From positions 104,851-168,850 of the forward strand of contig NZ_RPDJ01000031.1 in assembly GCF_004023625.1 (NCBI RefSeq): a stretch of DNA of 64,000 bases. The letters are read 5' to 3'. The translations under genes were made by a program, and so were the position numbers. Positions 49,945-57,390 of this stretch are shown here, in pieces; the stretch's first letter is position 1, and each line of letters opens with the position of its first letter. This DNA is from Streptomyces cavernae. Lineage in GTDB: Bacteria > Actinomycetota > Actinomycetes > Streptomycetales > Streptomycetaceae. The notes beneath the pieces are model-generated. The model saw nothing but the letters and a program-made list of their open reading frames with translations. It made no database searches and was not told the DNA's origin.

Positions 49945-49996
49945 GGGGTGTCTCCTCCTGCTGAAGTGGGTGTTTCCCGTTTCCCGGGGGCGCCCC

Positions 49997-50098
49997 TGCT
50001 AGACGCTAGATCGCTGATCACAGGGGCTTTGGGCTGCTAGCTGGGGTGCTAGACCTAGCAGGTGCGGGTGCTAGGTCTAGCAGCGGTGATCGGGCTAG
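49997..50098. repeat. TGCTAG cluster downstream of traB, candidate clt (transfer) site
   Basis: CTAG, rare in Streptomyces DNA, occurs eight times in 100 bp. TGCTAG is at 49997, 50035, 50047 and 50069, inverted (CTAGCA) at 50055 and 50077. The centre is a 14-bp inverted repeat TGCTAGACCTAGCA (50047-50060) / TGCTAGGTCTAGCA (50069-50082) with an 8-nt loop. The last CTAG holds the traB stop. Streptomyces TraB proteins recognise short repeats at a clt locus near traB. Confidence 0.65.
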
Positions 50099-52200
50099 GC
50101 GGCGGCCCTGTCGGCGTCACGGCGCGTGATGGCGGCGACGACGTCCGCGCGCTTGATGCCGCGCCGGTTCTTGCCCTCGCCCTCGTCGGTGGTGCCCCAC
50201 ACCTGGCCCGTTTTGATGCCCCACGGCTTCAGTGCGGCGGTGACGTTCTCGCCCGTCCACCCGTCGTACACGTCGGGCCGCAGCTCGGCGAGGTGGGCGG
50301 CGATGCGCTCGTTCCATACCTGCTCTTCGTCAGCACCGACGCACTTGAGGATGTCGCCGAGCAGGTCCATGCCGGCCGTCTCGGCGGGGCCTTCACCGAT
50401 GGCGTGGCCGGTGATGTTGCCGTAGGCCTCGCGCATCTCCCGGGCGCGGGTAACGACTTGCTCGGCGGCCGGGGCGTCGATGAACGCGGAGGACACGATG
50501 CGCGGGTCGTCGCCCTCGCCGGACATCCAGCAGATGCCGAGGTCACGGCGGCTGAACATGGTGGCGCGGATACCGGACTTGTAGGCGCCGGTGCCCAACA
50601 CCATGTCGTTGGCCTGGTGGTTCATCACCTTCAGGCAGAACCGCAGCACGGCGTTCGCCGAGATACCCGGGGGCAGCGACTTCGCGTCCGGCCGCTGCGT
50701 GGCGAACAGGCCGACGATGCCCAGGGCGGGCCCCCGCTTGGTGATGTCCGTGCAGATGGACTCCAGCTCGGCGCCATACTTCTCGTGCTCGAAGGGGACT
50801 TGGCACTCGTCGAGGCCGACGACGATCGGGTGCAGCCCGTATTTCTTGTCGCTGGCCAGGGCGGGCGTCACCTTGGACTCGGGGCAGATGGACCGCGGCA
50901 GGGACCGGATCACCTTCGCCCGGCGCCGCAGTTCCTCTTTGATCTCCCTCAGGGCGTGCAGGACGTACACGACGTCTTCGTCCTCGTCGCCGGCCCGGTA
51001 GCGGTGGCAGACCGGTTCGAGGGCGCCGAGGTCGCCGGTGCCCTTGAAGTCGAAGGCGTACAGGGCGGCCCGCGGGTCGAGTGCGGCGATCAGCAGGAAC
51101 AGGCGGAGCAGGAAGGTTTTCCCCATCCTGGGGATGGAGCCGATGACGATGGCCGCGAACATCAGGGTCACGGTCACGGACGACATGCGGTAGTCGTTGC
51201 CGAAGACGACGGGCTTGAACAGGTCGACCTGCCCGTTCTTCAGCAGTGGCCACGCCGGCTTCGTCGTCTCGTTCATCGGCCGGTCGCCCACCCAGAGGAC
51301 CATCCGCCCCTCGTGCCCGTCCGGGCCGTCGGGGTCGCCGGACGGCCACACGCAACCGACCTTGCGGCGCAGGCCGGAGGCGAGGGCTTCCCGCTTCTCG
51401 ATGACGTCGTCGGGGGTGACACCGAAGGGAAGGTCCAGTTCAGCGCGGTAGCCGGGGCCGTCCCGGCAGATCTCGCCGATGTACTTCATGCCGTGCTGCT
51501 CGGTGTTGCTCCAGTTCTTCACGGCCGCGGAGATCTTCGGGTTGCCGATGGAGTCGAGGGCACGCAGCACGATCGTGCCGGTGAGCTTCTGCAGCTCGGT
51601 GCGCATCACGGCCGGGCCGATGACGGGCGCGTCCGGCTCCTGGCCGAAGTAGCCGAGGGTGAGGACACCGCCGGCCGCGAACGCCCACAGGAAGTCCGGG
51701 GCCATGACGTACAGCCACAGGGCGAAGCCGAGACCGAACACGGCAGCGATGACGGTGACCAGGCCGCGCAGGCGGACGCGGTTGCCGCGCAGGCGGGCGA
51801 GGCGCATGTACTCCTCGACGTCCTCGGTGCGCACGGTGTAGTCCCGCAGGGGCGCGGCCTCGCGGTCCCACAGCCAGCGGTTCGTCTCGGTGACGAAGCG
51901 GCAGGCTCCCCGCGGAGACATCACGGCCAACTGTGTGCCGTACCAGGGCAGGCGTACCCCGTGATAGAGGGAGGCGTACCCGAGGCGGGTGGCGGTGTGC
52001 TTCGCGGTGACTGCGAACTCGGTCCGGTCCTTGAGCCACGGGGGCAGGATCGGCTTGCGCCTCTCGGCGCGTACTCCGGGCGCGGGCAGGTTCGGGTTGT
52101 CGACGGGTACGGGCTTACTCGGTGTACCCGACGGTTCGGGTACGTCAGGTACCGGTGTACCCGTGTCCTCCTCTTTGGCGGGTACGTGAAGATCCGTCAT
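50095..52200 (-). CDS. traB: TraB-type FtsK/SpoIIIE conjugative DNA translocase
   Basis: 701 aa. Two transmembrane helices near residues 140-190 (VTVIAAVFGLGFALWLYVMA; FLWAFAAGGVLTLGYF). Walker A IGSIPRMGKTFLLRLFLL near 360, Walker B IVVGLDECQVPFEHE near 460, then SLPPGISANAVLRFCLKV as in FtsK. The C-terminal ~75 residues (ENVTAALKPWGIKTGQVWGT, RRGIKRADVVAAI) form a winged helix, the part that reads clt DNA. It would pump double-stranded DNA between hyphae. Last gene of the leftward transfer operon. Confidence 0.92.
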   Translation of the reverse strand: MTDLHVPAKEEDTGTPVPDVPEPSGTPSKPVPVDNPNLPAPGVRAERRKPILPPWLKDRTEFAVTAKHTATRLGYASLYHGVRLPWYGTQLAVMSPRGACRFVTETNRWLWDREAAPLRDYTVRTEDVEEYMRLARLRGNRVRLRGLVTVIAAVFGLGFALWLYVMAPDFLWAFAAGGVLTLGYFGQEPDAPVIGPAVMRTELQKLTGTIVLRALDSIGNPKISAAVKNWSNTEQHGMKYIGEICRDGPGYRAELDLPFGVTPDDVIEKREALASGLRRKVGCVWPSGDPDGPDGHEGRMVLWVGDRPMNETTKPAWPLLKNGQVDLFKPVVFGNDYRMSSVTVTLMFAAIVIGSIPRMGKTFLLRLFLLIAALDPRAALYAFDFKGTGDLGALEPVCHRYRAGDEDEDVVYVLHALREIKEELRRRAKVIRSLPRSICPESKVTPALASDKKYGLHPIVVGLDECQVPFEHEKYGAELESICTDITKRGPALGIVGLFATQRPDAKSLPPGISANAVLRFCLKVMNHQANDMVLGTGAYKSGIRATMFSRRDLGICWMSGEGDDPRIVSSAFIDAPAAEQVVTRAREMREAYGNITGHAIGEGPAETAGMDLLGDILKCVGADEEQVWNERIAAHLAELRPDVYDGWTGENVTAALKPWGIKTGQVWGTTDEGEGKNRRGIKRADVVAAITRRDADRAAA

Positions 52201-52286
52201 GCTGTGTCCTCCGGTCGTTCTGTTGGGCGGTCCGGGACACGGGGCGGCCGGTGTACCTAGGCGGGTACGGCCGCCCCGTGGCGTAC

Positions 52287-52451
52287 TTACTTGCCGTTGG
52301 CGGCCCGCTTACGGGCCCGGTCCTTGATGCGCTGGATGCCGGCGTCGATGTCGGGCTGGTCGGTGATGCCGGCGGCGGCCCGTTTCAGGCCCTTCATCTC
52401 TAGGCGGACGATGGCGACCTTCTCCGTGAACGTCAGCTTCGGCTCGGGCAT
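52287..52451 (-). CDS. Small protein between spd genes and traB
   Basis: 54 aa from the ATG at 52451. LTFTEKVAIVRLEMKGLKRA then a basic tail (RIKDRARKRAANGK). Common small AICE protein; unknown role. Two bases after the stop of the upstream membrane gene. Confidence 0.7.
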   Translation of the reverse strand: MPEPKLTFTEKVAIVRLEMKGLKRAAAGITDQPDIDAGIQRIKDRARKRAANGK

Positions 52452-52453
52452 GG

Positions 52454-52795
52454 TCAGTTCTCCTTGCGGGTGCTGCGCCACACGTCGCGCAGGATGAGCA
52501 GGCAGATCACGAGGGACACCACGGTGATGGCCAGGACTGACAGGGCGATGGAGAAGCCGACGAGGATCGCGACGATCACGAACGCGACGACGATCAGGGC
52601 GGCCAGGCCGAGGCACCCGCCGACCAGGTACGCGCCCCACGGATGCGCCTTGATCGGCTGCAACGGGGGCTGTTGTCGCAGGTCGGCGAGGTTAACCGAT
52701 CGGGTAACCTGCGACGGCTGGACCGGCCACGCCCCGTACACGGGCTGGCCGTTCAGGTCGTAGCCGACGTGCGGCCGCTGTACGGGCTCGTTCAC
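52454..52795 (-). CDS. Spd-type membrane protein
   Basis: 113 aa from a GTG at 52795. Pro-rich N-terminus (YDLNGQPVYGAWPVQPSQV) and two adjacent transmembrane helices (YLVGGCLGLAALIVVAFVIV; GFSIALSVLAITVVSLVICL). Fits the SpdB class for spread of the element within the recipient mycelium. Coupled to the preceding gene by a GTGA overlap. Confidence 0.75.
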   Translation of the reverse strand: MNEPVQRPHVGYDLNGQPVYGAWPVQPSQVTRSVNLADLRQQPPLQPIKAHPWGAYLVGGCLGLAALIVVAFVIVAILVGFSIALSVLAITVVSLVICLLILRDVWRSTRKEN

Positions 52796-52965
52796 GACGT
52801 CCACCCCTTCGGCCGGCGCAGGTGCGGGCGGACGGCCAGACCGAGAGCGAACGCGACCACGACGGGCTTGGACGCCACAGCCGCGGCAAGGCCCACGACC
52901 AGCGACAACAGCGCCGGGTACACCACGAGTACGCCCAGAAGTACACCGAGCAGAAGACACCTCAC
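52792..52965 (-). CDS. Very small spd-type membrane protein
   Basis: 57 aa, GTG start 52965 overlapping the upstream stop (GTGA) and ending in a GTGA overlap with the next gene. Hydrophobic: LLLGVLLGVLVVYPALLSLV followed by a second helix (PVVVAFALGLAVRP) and a basic end. Found because it exactly fills the coupling between two spd genes; it is too short and lacks ATG. Confidence 0.75.
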   Translation of the reverse strand: MRCLLLGVLLGVLVVYPALLSLVVGLAAAVASKPVVVAFALGLAVRPHLRRPKGWTS

Positions 52966-53870
52966 GACGACACCCCCGTACCCGTCAGCTGCGGGAGCGC
53001 GGTACGGAACGCGTCCTGAATCTCCTTGGCGCGGGTCTGGCCCACCCTCAGCCGGTTCTTGATGTCGCGGATGGACGGCAGGTTCCCGTCGAGCAGCTGG
53101 CCCTTGAACTGCTCGGCGGCCAGCCCGTACCCGACCGCGCTCAGCGGGTTGCCGAACCCGTCGTCAGCGGCCTCCGGCTCGTCGGACTCGTCGGCCGCTT
53201 CCGTCTCCTCGGGTACGTACTCGGCGTGTACCTCGGCGCGGGTACGGGGCGGCGCGGCGGCGAGTACGGGCTCCGGGGCTTCGGGCCGCAGGGCGCGGCG
53301 CAGCTCTCCGGGGCAGTCGAATGTCGGGAGCAGCGCCACGCCCGCAGGTACGGCCTCCGGGATCCCAGGTACAGGCGCCGCGATCTCCAGGTACGTCTCG
53401 GGTACGGCGTCGGGTACACGCTCCATTTCGACGACCGGGGCGGCCTCGACGGGCGACTCGGCGTGTCCGGCGAGGGCCTGGTGGATCTGCCGCATGAGGG
53501 CGCCGAACGCCAGCAGGGCGGCCGTGGGCGGCACCGCGGCGACGGTGTACTCCAACAGCCCGGCATCCACGCCGACGCCGGCCACGTTCAGCGCGATGGA
53601 TCCGCCGGATCCGACGATGGTCAGGCCGATCGCCCACCCGTCGACACGGCCCGCGAGGGCGGCGCGGAGCATGAGCAGCTCGCCCGCCACGATGAACAGA
53701 TCGAGGGTGGCTGGCCATGCCCACGCGCGGATCTCTTTGTCCTCCATGCCGTGGGCCAGGGCGACCTCGGCGAGGTGTGCGTAGGACAGCCAGAACGCGG
53801 CGGCAGTGAGGGCGATGATGACGGCGCCGGCGGTGACGGCCAGGGCACGGGCGGGGTCGTTTCGGATCAT
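52962..53870 (-). CDS. DUF2637 / SpdB2-like membrane protein
   Basis: 302 aa from the ATG at 53870. Four transmembrane helices in the first ~150 residues (LAVTAGAVIIALTAAAFWLS, ATLDLFIVAGELLMLRAA, GWAIGLTIVGSGGSIALNVA, AAVPPTAALLAFGALM), the DUF2637 arrangement. The last ~50 residues (LPSIRDIKNRLRVGQTRAKE) form an HTH-like segment. Involved in intramycelial spread in pSAM2-type elements. Confidence 0.88.
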   Translation of the reverse strand: MIRNDPARALAVTAGAVIIALTAAAFWLSYAHLAEVALAHGMEDKEIRAWAWPATLDLFIVAGELLMLRAALAGRVDGWAIGLTIVGSGGSIALNVAGVGVDAGLLEYTVAAVPPTAALLAFGALMRQIHQALAGHAESPVEAAPVVEMERVPDAVPETYLEIAAPVPGIPEAVPAGVALLPTFDCPGELRRALRPEAPEPVLAAAPPRTRAEVHAEYVPEETEAADESDEPEAADDGFGNPLSAVGYGLAAEQFKGQLLDGNLPSIRDIKNRLRVGQTRAKEIQDAFRTALPQLTGTGVSS

Positions 53871-54079
53871 GGTGCGCCCACCTCCGGGGCAGCGGCCCGC
53901 ACCACACGGTGCGAGCTGAGGCAGATGCCCTCCCGGTCCTTCTGGGCGACAGCGTCGACCAGGGCGGCCATCAGGGCGGGAACGTGTGCGACGTGGCGGC
54001 GGACGGGCCGCTCGGCCAGGTCCAAGGCGCGCAGGGCGGCGTTCTCGGTGGGGCGCGGGATCGGCCACTTCTTCTTCAC
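53867..54079 (-). CDS. Small transfer-operon protein
   Basis: 70 aa, ATGA overlaps on both sides. Basic N-terminus (KKKWPIPRPTENAALRALD). Unknown family but fixed by overlap inside the spd operon. Confidence 0.65.
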   Translation of the reverse strand: MKKKWPIPRPTENAALRALDLAERPVRRHVAHVPALMAALVDAVAQKDREGICLSSHRVVRAAAPEVGAP

Positions 54080-54453
54080 AGCCGCTCACCCCGCAGCCGT
54101 GCGGCCTCGGCCGCCACCTTCTCCAGCCGCAGAGCCGCCACCCGCAGACCCTGCACGACCTTCAGGGCGTCCGCGGGATCGAGGTCGAGGGCGACGTCCA
54201 GGCGCACGGACACGAGCGGGTGAGGCTCGGGCTGCAGCACCGCGTAAGGGGCGTGGGTGATACGGGCACGCATCACCTCGACCAGGCCGTAAGCGGCGGT
54301 CGCAGCCGAGGCCCTCACCCGCGCACTGTTGTGGGTGACGTCCGCAAGGTACGGGTTCGGCTGCCAGCCGTGACCGGTACACCACGCGGGTTCCGGGACG
54401 GCGACGAGGCCGTGGTCGACGGTCGGGATGGTCACCAAGCGGTTGCCAGTCAC
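54076..54453 (-). CDS. DUF6907-like protein
   Basis: 125 aa. PEPAWCTGHGWQPNPYLADV near the N-terminus and a C-terminal pattern LDPADALKVVQGLRVAAL match the DUF6907 pattern found in many AICEs. Overlaps neighbours by 4 bp on both sides. Confidence 0.7.
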   Translation of the reverse strand: MTGNRLVTIPTVDHGLVAVPEPAWCTGHGWQPNPYLADVTHNSARVRASAATAAYGLVEVMRARITHAPYAVLQPEPHPLVSVRLDVALDLDPADALKVVQGLRVAALRLEKVAAEAARLRGERL

Positions 54454-55115
54454 CGGTCCTCACCCCCGCGGCGGTTCTCGTCGTGGGAGCGCTGCGACGA
54501 CTCGGTACGCGGCGCGTCCGTGAGCCACGGGAACGGGCGGATGCTGGCCGCAGCCTGGAACACGCGGATCGCCGCACCCTCCGGCGCGTCCGGCAGCGGA
54601 TACACCCGCCCGCCCTCCAGGGAGGCGAGGAGACGGGCGCCGTGGTGCTCGCACCCGTCCGCGCCCGCGGTCTGCGCGTCGAGGACGGTCACCACGGGCG
54701 GCCCGTCACACGGCGTCGGGTCGTCCGGATGGGCGGCCGGGCACCGGTCGGCCGGCGGCCGGGCCGGGTACGCCCGGTCGATGGCCTCGGCGAGCGCGTC
54801 CATGGTGGGCTGCGCCTCGGGCGGGTATGCGGTGAGCTGGCCCTGCGCCTGGTAGCGGCCGAGCTCGATGATGCCGTGCGCGGATAGCCAGCCCTCGACC
54901 TCCACCCGCACTTCCTCAACGGTCAGGTTCTCGGCGTCACGGGCCGGGTCGACCTCCGTGAACCCGATCGACAGGGCGGTGAGCAGCTGCTCGCGGGTGA
55001 GCGCGTAGGCGACGTGCACGACGACCTCGGGAGTGCCGGCGTCACCGTCGAACGTCTCGGTGGGCCCGAAGGCGGGCAGCAGATGCTGCCCGCCCCGGAT
55101 GCTGTCGTCAGCCAC
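54450..55115 (-). CDS. Hypothetical transfer-operon protein
   Basis: 221 aa from a GTG at 55115. N-terminal half VHVAYALTREQLLTALSIGFTE and VEEVRVEVEGWLSAHGIIEL; the middle has RCPAAHPDDPTPCDGP and DGCEHHGARLLASLEGG, a possible Cys/His metal site. Unknown. 8-bp overlap with the preceding gene. Confidence 0.65.
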   Translation of the reverse strand: MADDSIRGGQHLLPAFGPTETFDGDAGTPEVVVHVAYALTREQLLTALSIGFTEVDPARDAENLTVEEVRVEVEGWLSAHGIIELGRYQAQGQLTAYPPEAQPTMDALAEAIDRAYPARPPADRCPAAHPDDPTPCDGPPVVTVLDAQTAGADGCEHHGARLLASLEGGRVYPLPDAPEGAAIRVFQAAASIRPFPWLTDAPRTESSQRSHDENRRGGEDR

Positions 55116-55794
55116 GGCCGCCCTCCTGGCGGGCGGAGAGCAGCGAACGTGCCTGGTCCTCACGCTCCCGCTGCGCCAACCCCGACGGCACGCGGAGCTC
55201 CATCGCCCCGGGCTCGCCGTGCAGCTCCACCGCGGTCACCGTGTCGGTCTCGACGACCGTCACCCCGAACGCCTTCAGCAGGTACGCCACCGGCATCGAC
55301 GCGATGTCGACGCGGGACAACGACACCCGCCCCCTCTTGAGGTCTCCCCTCTGGCGGGCGTGCTCGTCGGCCTGCGCCTCAGCGAGCTGGTCGCCCAGCT
55401 CGACCAGGGCGTGCAGGTGGGCGCGCACCCGGCGGATCTCGTCGTCGAGCTCCAGCCGGTTCCGCAGGACCAGACAGACCCCGTTGCTGCCCTCCGGGGT
55501 GAACTCGACAGCGGGGCCGGCGTCGGGGCCGTCGCAGAACGGCCACTGCTGGATCCGGCCCACGAGGATGCTGCCGTCGATTCCCTCCCCGTCGTAGTCG
55601 AGGCCGACGGTGTCGCCCTGGTGCAGCAGGTCAGCCGGGTTGATGCCGCGCGTGACGTCGTCGGTGTGGTCGGTGGTGCACCAGGCGGGGCAGGTGGCCG
55701 TGAGGGACCCGCCCGTCTTCAGCGGGTAGGTGATGGTGCGCGGCTCGACCACGGGCGCCTGCGGCGTGGCGGTGGTGAAGGTGGTGTGCGTCAT
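55108..55794 (-). CDS. DUF6907-like protein
   Basis: 228 aa from the ATG at 55794, with GGGAGTGA upstream; another ATG at 55809 is possible. Signature LTATCPAWCTTDHTDDVTRG, then PRVDIASMPVAYLLKAFG-like C-terminal half and a strongly charged end. A longer version of the same family as 54076-54453, so the two probably arose by duplication. Confidence 0.75.
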   Translation of the reverse strand: MTHTTFTTATPQAPVVEPRTITYPLKTGGSLTATCPAWCTTDHTDDVTRGINPADLLHQGDTVGLDYDGEGIDGSILVGRIQQWPFCDGPDAGPAVEFTPEGSNGVCLVLRNRLELDDEIRRVRAHLHALVELGDQLAEAQADEHARQRGDLKRGRVSLSRVDIASMPVAYLLKAFGVTVVETDTVTAVELHGEPGAMELRVPSGLAQREREDQARSLLSARQEGGRG

Positions 55795-55808
55795 GGCGGT
55801 CACTCCCA

Positions 55809-56291
55809 TCAGGCCGCGGCGGCGGCGAGCTCGGCGGGGACGGTGGTCTCGTCGGCGATCCGCTCGACCTTGAGGGACGGGGCGCACGCCTTCATCGGGA
55901 CGGGGCCGAGGTTGTTGGCCTTGAAGATCGCGGTGATGGCGGCGAGGTCCGGGGTCTGCCGGGACGACGGGGTGCGGAAGACGCGCCACGTGCCGTACAC
56001 GCCCGCGGGGAGGCGGTCGAGGATCTTCTTCGCGGCGCGCTTGCCGCGGTCGGCGCGGCGGGCCTGGTCGGCGGCGCGGTCGTATTCGGCGGCAGCAGCC
56101 TCGATCGTCTCGACGGCGGGGAGTTCGTCGGCGTTGTACACGCCGGCCGGGTCCGGGGCCTCGACGGCCTCCAGCGCTTCCGCCTCGACGAGAGCGGCCG
56201 GCTTGACGACCGAGCGGACCGCGTCGGCCACGGTGGCGACCAGACCGCGGACCGTGCGGGCGGCACGAGGGGACATGAGAAGGTGGATCAC
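55809..56291 (-). CDS. First gene of the transfer operon, hypothetical
   Basis: 160 aa. Ala/Glu-rich N-terminal half, a Lys/Arg-rich middle (RADRGKRAAKKILDRLPAGV) and a conserved-looking segment SSRQTPDLAAITAIFKANNLG, which reads like a small DNA- or substrate-binding patch. It is the promoter-proximal gene, transcribed from the inverted-repeat control region at 56395-56470. Confidence 0.65.
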   Translation of the reverse strand: MIHLLMSPRAARTVRGLVATVADAVRSVVKPAALVEAEALEAVEAPDPAGVYNADELPAVETIEAAAAEYDRAADQARRADRGKRAAKKILDRLPAGVYGTWRVFRTPSSRQTPDLAAITAIFKANNLGPVPMKACAPSLKVERIADETTVPAELAAAAA

Positions 56292-56394
56292 AGCGGGTCT
56301 CCTGTTCAGGCAGGTGGTCCGTCAGGCCCTCGGTCGGTGCTCGCTACACCGCCGGGGGCCGTTCTGCGTTTGGCCTGGTCAGCGACTTCTTGTC

Positions 56395-56470
56395 GTCAAC
56401 TCAGTTACGAACAATGTTGACAGTACTCCCGCCCCATGAGACTGTCAACTCTGTTCCGTACTGAGTTCAC
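56395..56470. promoter_or_regulatory. Divergent promoter with ~33-bp inverted operator pair
   Basis: The block 56395-56428 (GTCAACTCAGTTACGAACAA...) is repeated inverted at 56438-56470 with about 80% identity. Shared words: AACTCAGT/ACTGAGTT and GTTGACAGT/ACTGTCAAC. Each copy carries a TTGACA reading toward the other, giving overlapping -35 boxes for the leftward transfer operon and the rightward HTH gene. Confidence 0.75.
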
Positions 56471-56485
56471 AAGAGAGGTGACAGC

Positions 56486-56710
56486 ATGGCGGTCATGGCA
56501 CGAGACGAGATCCCTGAGCTCCGGGACCTGCGAGACGAGTACGACCGCGCCCGCGACGCCCTCATGGCAGCCATCCACAAGCACCTCGACCGCGGCGAAA
56601 CGAACGCCCGGATTGCGCGGTCGGTGGACTGGTCGCGTGAGTACGTCGCCCGCATCCGCAAGGAGCGCGACGCCGCCCAGGCCGAGGAGACCACAGAGGG
56701 GGCGCAGTAG
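56486..56710 (+). CDS. Small HTH protein, candidate transfer repressor
   Basis: 74 aa. Charged N-terminal helix (IPELRDLRDEYDRARDALMA) and HTH segment RGETNARIARSVDWSREYVARI. GAGAGGTGACAG upstream. As the only HTH gene next to the paired operator at 56395-56470, it may play the KorSA/TraR part. Confidence 0.7.
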   Translation: MAVMARDEIPELRDLRDEYDRARDALMAAIHKHLDRGETNARIARSVDWSREYVARIRKERDAAQAEETTEGAQ

Positions 56711-57249
56711 TGACGACCGCGCCCCCGCCCGGACGCCTGTACGGCAAGGGGCACTCCGAGAACGGCAAGCAGTGCCATCACTGGAGCGTGTATGGGTTGA
56801 CCTGCCACGAGTACGAGGAACTCCGGGTCCGGGCTCGCGGCTGTTGCGAGATCTGCGGCGTCAGCGAGGACGACACCCATCGGCGGTTGCTGCTCATCGA
56901 CCACTTCGAGGGCAACGGCTCCTTCTCCGTTCGCGGCCTCATCTGTGCCAAGTGCAACTCAGTCATGGCCTGCTTCGACGGTCGGAAACCCTGGGGCGCA
57001 AACCGGCGGTGGGAGGGAAAGGCCAGCGGCTATGTTGCGGTCTCTCGGCTGTGGGACGCATACGGGCGCATCTGCGAGCGACTCAACACAGACCGGACGA
57101 ACGATCTGTTGGGCCACATGCGTGCCCGCGTCCTCGAGCACGGCGACGACCAAGACCGTGCCGACCTTGAGAAGGCTGAGCAGGAGCTCGCCGAGCGGCG
57201 CGCACGCAAGGGCGGCCGGCCAAAACGAGAGCCTGCGGCAGGCGACTGA
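56710..57249 (+). CDS. Endonuclease VII-like HNH nuclease
   Basis: 179 aa from a GTG at 56710 (TAGTG overlap). CCEICGVSEDDTHRRLLLID-HFEG then FSVRGLICAKCNSVM: two CxxC pairs and the D-H motif of the recombination endonuclease VII family. The C-terminus is charged (DLEKAEQELAERRARKGG). In phages it resolves branched DNA. Here it is the last element gene and the only transcript now running into the ligase. Confidence 0.88.
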   Translation: MTTAPPPGRLYGKGHSENGKQCHHWSVYGLTCHEYEELRVRARGCCEICGVSEDDTHRRLLLIDHFEGNGSFSVRGLICAKCNSVMACFDGRKPWGANRRWEGKASGYVAVSRLWDAYGRICERLNTDRTNDLLGHMRARVLEHGDDQDRADLEKAEQELAERRARKGGRPKREPAAGD

Positions 57250-57263
57250 GGCGGGCGCCGGCG

Positions 57264-57280
57264 TCTCACATTCGTCTCAC
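57264..57280. promoter_or_regulatory. Right arm-type integrase sites (candidate)
   Basis: TCTCAC at 57264-57269 and 57275-57280, 11 bp apart, matching the three copies just inside attL in the same orientation. Confidence 0.45.
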
Positions 57281-57373
57281 AGTCCGGCCGCCGAACAGCG
57301 GCAAAACCGCAGGAACGCCGGACTGTGGCGGCCGAATCGCGCACCGAGCGGACACCATGGACGACTCGTAGAG

Positions 57374-57390
57374 TCGATACATGGATCTGC
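57374..57390. other. attR core, overlapping the ligase start codon
   Basis: TCGATACATGGATCTGC, identical to attL. The ATG at 57381 and the first codons of the ligase lie in the core, so the coding sequence is rebuilt exactly; only the leader is replaced by element DNA. Confidence 0.92.

Larger units (their letters stand above)
29248..57390. mobile_element. Integrative and conjugative-type element (AICE-like) with orphan tape-measure gene
   Basis: About 28.1 kb bounded by a perfect 17-bp direct repeat. Modules: integrase and excisionase-like proteins (29.3-31.7 kb); primase, helicase and iterons (32.1-34.2 kb); small proteins and a second recombinase (34.3-38.1 kb); DUF4062 protein and XRE regulators (38.2-39.5 kb); tape-measure operon (39.5-45.1 kb); methyltransferase and regulator cargo (45.2-49.9 kb); TraB/Spd transfer operon (50.1-56.3 kb); HTH and endonuclease VII genes (56.5-57.2 kb). 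There is no capsid, portal, terminase or lysis cassette, which argues against an intact prophage. Confidence 0.88.

Noticed and set aside
29248..57390. Intact prophage
   Set aside because: Only one structural gene (tape measure) is recognisable; no capsid, portal, protease, large terminase, tail tube or lysis genes, while TraB and Spd genes are present.
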